From NCBI GenBank assembly GCA_905221605.1, contig CAJNDS010002286.1:424461-488460 (forward strand): DNA of 64,000 nt, given 5' to 3'. Each line of letters opens with the position of its first letter. The stretch's first letter is position 1. The stretch comes from Symbiodinium natans. Lineage: Eukaryota; Sar; Dinophyceae; Suessiales; Symbiodiniaceae. The position numbers were made by a program, and so were the translations under genes. Positions 58,515 through 64,000 of the stretch are shown here, one piece after another. A model generated the notes under the pieces. That model saw nothing but the letters and a program-made list of their open reading frames with translations, had not been told where the DNA came from and ran no database searches.

Positions 58515-58682
58515 TTTAGGGTTTAGGGTTTAGGGTTTAGGGTTTAGGGTTTAGGGTTTAGGGTTTAGGGTTTAGGGCTTAGGGTTTAGGGTTTAGGGTT
58601 TAGGGTTTAGGGTTTAGGGTTTAGGGTTTAGGGTTTAGGGTTTAGGGTTTAGGGTTTAGGGTTTAGGGTTTAGGGTTTAGGT
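58515..58682 (+). repeat. Telomere block (TTTAGGG)n
   Basis: About 24 units, directly followed by a family C element. Confidence 0.98.
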
Positions 58683-58791
58683 TGGGATGTTCCACCTTAT
58701 ACTAACAGTCCTCAGTAGGGCTTAGAATAGGGGTGGGTCACTATAATCCCTATTTAGAACTGTTAGTTTTAGGGGGAACATCCCAAGGTTT
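58683..58791 (+). mobile_element. Family C element
   Basis: TTGGGATGTTCCACCTTATACT and GTTTTAGGGGGAACATCCCAA as complementary ends, abutting telomere repeats on both sides. Confidence 0.8.
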
Positions 58792-59155
58792 AGGGTTTGA
58801 GTGTGGAGGATGATGGGGCTGTACGTTTTGAACCCTAAACCCTAAACCCTAAACCCTAAACCCTAAACCCTACAGTGGTTGAGGGTTGAGGTGATACAAC
58901 CTTGTGCACTTGGAATCCTGCAGACATGGTAGGCCGTGTGTTGCCACTTTAGTCTGGGCATGTGCGAGATTTCCCTAAACCCTAAACCCTGAACCCTAAA
59001 CCCTAAATCCTCAACCCTAAGCCCTAAACCCTAAACCCCATCTCCTGAGGATGCGCCTTTGTTGAGACAAGAACCCAACAAGTGACAACTCCAAAGAAAG
59101 AAGAGGGGGACGCAAGGTTGAGGTGACAATGGGACTGCCCTACTGAAGTTACTTG

Positions 59156-59262
59156 AAGGTTCATGGGTACGTACAAGAAGGGTTATAAGTCCCCTAAGTA
59201 AGGTTATGACCATAGTTGCCTTACTTCTAACTCTACTTAGAAGTACCCATGAACCTCCAAGT
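59156..59262 (+). mobile_element. Family B element, best copy
   Basis: ACTTGAAGGTTCATGGGTAC at the left and GTACCCATGAACCTCCAAGT at the right are near-perfect complements. The inner part is also self-complementary. Confidence 0.85.
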
Positions 59263-59379
59263 AGAACTCTTCCAAGTCAGAGTGGCGCATCAGAAATGGG
59301 TAACTCACTAAGTTAGGGGTCCCTTGTTGGGTCCTCCCATTCTAGCACGGCACCGCTAACAGAAGAACCCCCCCCCCCC

Positions 59380-59409
59380 CCCAAAAAAAAAAAAAAAAAA
59401 AAAAAAAAA
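59380..59409. repeat. Poly-C then poly-A homopolymers
   Basis: A C14 run followed by an A27 run. Confidence 0.95.
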
Positions 59410-59428
59410 CTAATATAGAGAACTACCT

Positions 59429-59531
59429 TGGGATGTTCTCCCTTATGCTAGCAGTCCTCAATGGAATATAGTACCCCTCCCTATTATGATCCCTTCTAAG
59501 GACTATGTTAGTATAAGATGGAACCTCCCAA
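59429..59531 (+). mobile_element. Family C element
   Basis: GGGATGTTCTCCCTTATGCT and TTAGTATAAGATGGAACCTCCC as diverged ends. Confidence 0.75.
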
Positions 59532-59540
59532 CAACTACCC

Positions 59541-59706
59541 CCCAAAAATGGAGGAGTACAACGCCCTCCCCCCCCCCCCCCCCTCAAAGGGACCCCAATT
59601 TAGAGAGAACTACCCCCTAAACCCTAAACCCGCAAACCTAAACCCCCCAACAAACGGAGGAGTACAACGCCCTCCAGTTTGGCGGGACCATCGACTCTTT
59701 GTCATA
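59541..59706 (+). repeat. Duplicated exon-like segment
   Basis: GGAGGAGTACAACGCCCTCC occurs at about 59551 and again at about 59656. The second copy continues as EEYNALQFGGTIDSLS and a stop; the first runs into poly-C. Confidence 0.8.
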
Positions 59707-59774
59707 GTTGGGTACCATTTTACATTTTTAAGGGTACTTAAACCCAACAAGCAACATAAACTTCAATTTTTGTA

Positions 59775-59885
59775 GGGTTTAGGGTTTAGGGTTTAGGGTT
59801 TAGGGTTTAGGGTTTAGGGTTTAGGGTTTAGGGTTAGGGTTTAGGGTTTAGGGTTTAGGGTTCCGGGTTTAGGGTTTAGGGTTTA
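59775..59885 (+). repeat. Telomere block (TTTAGGG)n
   Basis: About 15 units with one TTAGGG and one TTCCGGG. Confidence 0.97.
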
Positions 59886-59908
59886 GGATTATCCCAACCA
59901 CGAACTAG

Positions 59909-60002
59909 GACTTGGTCCAAGACATCGACCTATTCCGACGTGCTGTTGGGGCAGCCAAGATGTCGATCTACGGTATGTCCTACGGCACCTCCGCGGTTGG
60001 CG
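59909..60002 (+). CDS. Hydrolase exon with nucleophile elbow
   Basis: The acceptor accacgaactag follows a TTTAGGG block; the donor is G|GTGTTTTTT. It reads DLVQDIDLFRRAVGAAKMSI then YGMSYGTSAVG. GMSYG is the GxSxG serine motif. Confidence 0.7.
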
Positions 60003-63000
60003 GTGTTTTTTAAATTTAGGGTTTAGGGTTTAGGGTTTAGGGTTAAAGGGCTTTTGAGTTTGTTTTTCGGAGTTTAAGGTCTTAGTAGTACGGTTTTGGG
60101 ATTTTGGTTTTTTCCGGTACATGGACCCTCTGGGAAGGTACAGCAGTGGGAGGGTCCTATGGAACGATCTTCCCTGAGAATACAAAGCGGCTGGTCTTGG
60201 ATGGGGCGGCTCTGATGTCGTTGGGATGATTTCTTGGTTTTTGCTAATCTAAAGCACTTGTTGGTGTCAGTAGAGAGGTTCTTATGTGCGTTAAACAGTA
60301 AACCCTAAACCCTAAACCCTAAACCCTAAACCCTAAACCCTAAACCCTAAACCCTAAACCCTAAACCCGAAACCCTAGCTGCCACTGACAATGAGGTGGT
60401 GGATCCCTTTCCGGACGTCGAGCGGCGGGGTGAGCTCTTTGCAAGGCAGGCTGCGCTTCTCTAGTAGGGTTTAGGGTTTAGGGTTTAGGGTTTAGGGGTT
60501 TAGGGTTTAGGGTTTAGGGTTTAGGGTTTAGGGTGGATCCTGAATACTTACCCTCGATGCTTCAAAATCGATGCTTAGAAGACGCCTGCGCGAAGCCCTA
60601 AACCCGGGCATCAAGCCTAAGCCCTCATCCGTAAACCCCAACCCATGCAACCCTGTAACTCCTATAGCCCTAACCCTAGAAGCCTATAACTTGCCTATAA
60701 CCCTATAACCCTATGTACCCTTTGACCCCTTTGACCCCTATGACCCTATGATTTCATAACCCGGAAACCCTATAATCCCTTTAACTCTATGACTCTATAA
60801 CCCTATAACCCTACGGCCCCTTTGACCCCTAGAACCCCTATGACCCTATCTACCCTAAACTCTAAACCTAAACTCTAAGCCCTAAACCCTTTCAGCCCGA
60901 AAACCCTAAGCCCTAAGCCCCAAACCCTAAAACACCCTAAACCCCAAACCCTAACCCTAAACCCTAAACCCCAAACCCTAAACCCTAAACCCTAAACCCT
61001 AAACCCCTACACCCCTGTGACCCCTATGACCCAACCGTCTCGCGCCGAGGGGCATCACGGCGACCTGGAACGGCATCACCTCGGCCTGTGACCTCTCCAT
61101 CCTGGAGAGCTATAGGGTTTAGGCAGAGGCTTTAGGGTTTAGGGTTTAGGGTTTAGGGTTTAGGGTTTAGGGTTTAGGGTTTAGGGTTTAGGGTTTAGGG
61201 TTTAGGGTTTAGGGTTTAGGGTTCAGTTTTTTGAGTTACTGGAAGCGTTCCCCGGAGTGGCGCGTCGTGGTTTCGGGCCTCCACAGAGACGGTCTGCAGA
61301 GATGGGTGTTTAAGGTGTCAGCTCTGAAGTTCAGGATCCATTTGTACAGGGTTTAGGAAGAGGTTTTCGGGTTTAGGGTTTAGGGTGATTTTTCGGGTTT
61401 AGGTGTTAGATTTAGGGTTTAGGGGTTTAGTTGTTTGGTTCACAAAGAGCCTCAGCAGCATATGCTTTTTTCCGGGGACAGTCACCCAAGCTTGTTAGAG
61501 CTTGCCTCTGTTCTAGTCCATTTGGGGATTTCTCCCCATCCCCCCCCCCCCCACAAACCCTAAACCCTAAGCCCAAAAAACCCTAAACCCTAAACCCTAC
61601 AGGAAACCCTAAACCCCACGGCCATGAGGAGACCACGGCCGATGAGCTGTGCCCTGCGGCACCACTGTCGGAAACTAGGTAGGCCCTTGGGATATTTTGT
61701 TTTTCCCCTTAATTGGGTTTAAGAAGATCATATTAACCCTAAACCCTAAACCCCAAACCCCAAACCCTAAACCCTAAACCCTAAACCCCAAAGCCGAATC
61801 TTTTTCAGAGGGTGCTAAGGGCCATCCTAGGAAAACAAGGCGTTGCGCCTGATTCAAGACTCGAGCAACCCCGCCAGGGCAGCCCCTCGGATACTCTAAG
61901 GGTTTAGGGTTTAGGGTCTGGGGTTTAGGGTTTAGGGTTTAGGGTTTAGGGTTTGGGGTTTGGGGTTTCGGGTTTAGGGTTTAGGGAGTCATTACTGATG
62001 GTATTCCCTTATGGTCCTGAAAGAATTGTACGACACAGTAAACCCCCCAAACCCTATTCTAATATTAAGGCCCCTATATTAATCTCTTGTCTCAGTCGGG
62101 ACTATGTTTCAGTACTTGTACAAGCCAAGCGAATATGATTTCAAACTGCGAGGTGTAGTAATGATCTGAGATCCAGAAATGCATGTGTGTTGGGGCATAT
62201 CAACTGGATGGATTGCTCGTCGTTGGAAAATACCAAGTTTTCTATCAGTATTTCTTATTGTTCTAGTTGTTTGGCTTTTTTTTCAAGGGGTGCTTGTGAC
62301 CTTTTGCCGAGCTTTGCGGTTGCGGGGCAAGGCTTTTATCATGAAGCTTGCGGAGCTCGCTATCTTCAAGTACCCGGAGCCATTGGCCAGTGTGGTCTTG
62401 GCTTGTGTTGAGAAGTATACCTCCGGCAGGGAGGCAGACAGCTGTCCAGACTGGCTTCAACAAATCGTGCCCGTCGTCATTCTTAGTTCAACTTCGAATT
62501 CCACCGATTCGAGCAACTCGAGTTCGAACTCAACAAACTCGAGCTCTACCAGGACCTCTGCTGCTGGGGGGCTGGAGTCCTGTCTGCTTTCCTTTGGAGG
62601 GGTGGAGTCCTGTCTACTTTTTGTTTGGAGCCCAAGCTTAGGGGGATTGAGCCCAAGTGAGCCCCCCTGGAGGCGGCGGCGTATACGACAGGACTGGTTC
62701 CGGCTTAGTCAGCAGGCCTTGGTGATGGGAACAGACACCGCTGGACGATTGAACGAAGAGGCTGTCATTCGCTGGTGGAAGGACCTTTGGGGCCATGTGT
62801 TGGGGGAGGGGGGGGTTCTTGGGGTACTTGGTTCATGATACTTAATAACCAATTATAACTACTGTCCTTATAACCCACGTATAAGCTGCTTAAGTGTTCC
62901 AATATGGTTATACGTACAGTTATAATTGGCTAATAAGTGCCATGAATCTCCAAGTAGGGGTAGCAGATTGCCTGGATCGCTACCCAGTGAAGTGGCATCA

Positions 63001-63826
63001 GAGCAACCAGCAGGACTCCTTAGCAATGCAGCCACTTGGCACACCCTGGTCCCTGGGTTGGGTGGTGGCGATCAGCATCTCGGTCTCCCTCGGTAAAGCT
63101 TTCCCTGTGGCCTCGTTTCTGGCCCCAAAACTACCGGCCCTAAACCCTAAGCCCTAAACCCTAAATCCTAAACCCTAAACCCTAAAGCCTAAATCCTAAA
63201 CCCTAAACCCTAAGCCCTAAACCCTTTCTGGAGAGGTCAGAAGGCAGGCAGCTTCTTTTTTTTGAGTCGCATTCTAAGCCCTTCCTAAGCCTTGGGCTGC
63301 AATGAACCCTAAGCCCCATTAGGGTGTAGGGTTTAGGGTTTAGGGTTTAGGGCTTAGGGTTTAGGGTTTAGGGTTTAGGGTTTAGGGTAATGTTGCACCC
63401 GCAATATTCTAGGGGGACGCTATTACGAAAAGTTTTTCGGCTATTCGGGATCTCGACCCTTTGTTTTGGGGTCCGCTACAATGAACAGTTTTCGGCCCGG
63501 GACTTTTTTGTTTTAAGTAATGGTTGTTGAGGTCCAAGTTCTTAGTTTGAGATCTGGTTCCCCTCCTGACCCCTTCCCTGCCTGACTGTTTGGGGTCTTT
63601 TTGTATTCAGGGGCCTCGACTGTTTGGGGGGGGTAAGCTTAGTAAAGCAGGTCCAACATCAGGGTTTAGGGTTGAGGGTTTAGGGTTTAGGGTTTTAGGG
63701 TTTTGGGTTTAGACTCAATACTCCTGAGGCACCTGGCCCGCAAATGCCAGACCGGTGCCGCCTTTGGGAGCGGTGAATGTCAGCCCGCTGGTGGTCGGGA
63801 ACCTGCACGACCCGAAGCTCGGCTGG
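59909..63826 (+). CDS. Alpha/beta-hydrolase (TAP-like) gene, at least four exons
   Basis: Four separated + strand segments carry landmarks of an alpha/beta-hydrolase of the TAP-like (tripeptidyl-aminopeptidase/proline-iminopeptidase related) type. They are DLVQDIDLFRRAVG followed by the nucleophile elbow IYGMSYGT (G-x-S-x-G, Ser as nucleophile); VVDPFPDVERRGELFAR; GITATWNGITSACD; and, at the far end, SPLVVGNLHDPKLGW, where the Asp of HDP fits the acid of the triad. The order matches the fold. Exons 1-3 keep phase when a GC donor is used for exon 2. The region between exon 3 and exon 4 must hold the lid part, which is only tentatively visible (61629-61678). The catalytic His lies beyond the window. 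No start was found; exons upstream of 59909 are uncertain. Confidence 0.65.
60300..60376 (-). repeat. Telomere block (CCCTAAA)n
   Basis: About 10 units before the second hydrolase exon. Confidence 0.97.
60379..60454 (+). CDS. Hydrolase exon 2
   Basis: The acceptor (gaaaccctag) is the last CCCTAAA-type unit itself. It reads ATDNEVVDPFPDVERRGELF then ARQ. The GC donor (GC|GCTTCT) gives phase to exon 3; a GTAGGG donor 9 bp later would create a stop. A TTTAGGG block follows. Confidence 0.55.
60595..61015 (-). repeat. Degenerate telomere-derived tract
   Basis: CCCTAAA grades into CCCTATAA, CCCCTATGA and CCCTTTGAC units over about 250 bp, then back to CCCTAAA. Confidence 0.9.
61050..61116 (+). 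CDS. Hydrolase exon 3
   Basis: The acceptor cgcgccgag and a donor at GTTTAGG bound GITATWNGITSACDLSILES then YR. The GIT…TWN…CD pattern is typical of TAP-like hydrolases. Confidence 0.6.
61134..61223 (+). repeat. Telomere block (TTTAGGG)n
   Basis: About 13 units shortly after the hydrolase exon 3 donor. Confidence 0.97.
61629..61678 (+). CDS. Exon candidate in the hydrolase region
   Basis: The acceptor cggccatgag and AG|GTAGGC bound ETTADELCPAAPLSET. Entry phase 0 fits exon 3; the donor is the start of a family I element. Confidence 0.45.
61679..61840 (+). mobile_element. Family I element split by a telomere block
   Basis: The left part GTAGGCCCTTGGGATATTTTG…GGGTTTAAGAAGATCATATT and the right part TTTTTCAGAGGGTGCTAAGG…CCATCCTAGG match uninterrupted family I copies. 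A CCCTAAA block (about 61733-61795) sits between them. Confidence 0.75.
61859..61901 (+). CDS. Exon candidate between telomere blocks
   Basis: The acceptor gcctgattcaag and a donor at GTTTAGGG bound LEQPRQGSPSDTLR. Phase 2 entry fits 61629-61678. Confidence 0.4.
61989..62100 (+). mobile_element. Family M element
   Basis: ATGGTATTCCCTTATGGTCC…CCCTATTCTAATATTAAGGCCCC, matching 35830-35950. Confidence 0.65.
62150..63130 (+). other. Filler with a 219-codon chance-type ORF and a family F element
   Basis: An ORF at 62179-62838 has a hydrophobic N-terminal run (FLSVFLIVLVVWLFFQGVLV) and a Ser/Asn-rich repeat (62480-62560). It lacks the telomere-flanked layout and lies where the hydrolase gene requires an intron. 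A family F element follows at 62836-62948. Confidence 0.4.
63325..63390 (+). repeat. Telomere block (TTTAGGG)n
   Basis: About nine units after a GTGTAGGG start. Confidence 0.96.
63751..63826 (+). CDS. Hydrolase exon with catalytic-Asp region
   Basis: The acceptor cgcaaatgccag and the donor GCACCCCTAAACCC bound PVPPLGAVNVSPLVVGNLHD then PKLGW. The strand PLVVGNLHDP corresponds to the strand ending in the acid residue of TAP-like hydrolases. Confidence 0.65.
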
Positions 63827-64000
63827 GCACCCCTAAACCCTAAACCCGAAACCCTAAACCCTAAACCCTAAACCCTAAACCGGCTAATGTGAGCCTTTTT
63901 GGGTTGAGGGCTTAGGGTTTAAGGGCCGGGACGGGTGTGACTTTGGGGGGCCGAAGCCTTGAAGTTTGCCTTGAAGTTCCCAAAGAGCCCAAAACCCCTT

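Noticed and set aside
62179-62838. 219-codon ORF, longest of the window
   Set aside because: Hydrophobic start and a low-complexity Ser/Asn run; no telomere-flanked layout, no recognisable family, and it falls where the hydrolase needs an intron. Kept only as a note in the filler entry.

Overview
This window looks like dinoflagellate nuclear DNA. The evidence is: (i) more than 100 short interstitial blocks of the TTTAGGG/CCCTAAA telomere heptamer, the telomere sequence known from dinoflagellates and plants; (ii) exon-like segments bounded by AG acceptors and by GT, GC or GA donors, a donor range known from dinoflagellates; (iii) a 13-nt match to the 3' end of the dinoflagellate spliced leader at 29981-29993; (iv) many families of ~100 bp inverted-repeat elements resembling dinoflagellate introners. 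Nothing looks bacterial: there are no operons, ribosome-binding sites, tRNA or rRNA genes or CRISPR arrays. All calls were made by eye; no database search or transcript was available.

The main pattern is that open segments of roughly 30-280 bp with splice-compatible ends tend to lie just after a CCCTAAA block and just before a TTTAGGG block, all but one on the + strand. Read the other way, an intron often starts at or next to GTTTAGGG, contains a few hundred bases to ~1.6 kb of filler, and ends with CCCTAAA followed by an AG. Such introns have telomere repeats as long terminal inverted repeats. Other exons sit between two same-orientation blocks, or directly before a CCCTAAA block with a GTAAACCC- or GCCCTAAA-type donor.

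Layout. 1-3.1 kb: telomere blocks and a broken papain-family (C1A) peptidase pseudogene carrying a 28-bp telomere insertion and a terminal-inverted-repeat element. 3.2-19 kb: unrecognised exons, including a short hydrophobic run at 3.9-4.5 kb and a Cys-rich exon at 5.0 kb. 19.7-23.6 kb: four phase-compatible exons beginning with a collagen-like Gly-X-Y stretch. 25.9-29.1 kb: nine phase-compatible exons of an unknown protein. 31.9-32.0 kb: the only minus-strand exon candidate. 37.9-38.9 kb: a minisatellite of about 16-17 units of ~56-58 bp. 39.96-46.6 kb: the best-supported gene, a PP-loop ATPase of the TilS (tRNA-Ile lysidine synthase) type in seven exons. 48-58.5 kb: further unrecognised exons, several in phase-compatible runs. 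59.9-63.8 kb: four exons of an alpha/beta-hydrolase of the TAP-like type.

Within introns the filler is rich in small elements (families A, B, C, D, E, F, G, H, I, J, M, N below), microsatellites and homopolymers. Some of these elements are themselves interrupted by telomere blocks, so the telomere DNA kept inserting after them. Single exon calls outside the two recognised genes are tentative, because GC-rich filler also gives chance open frames.
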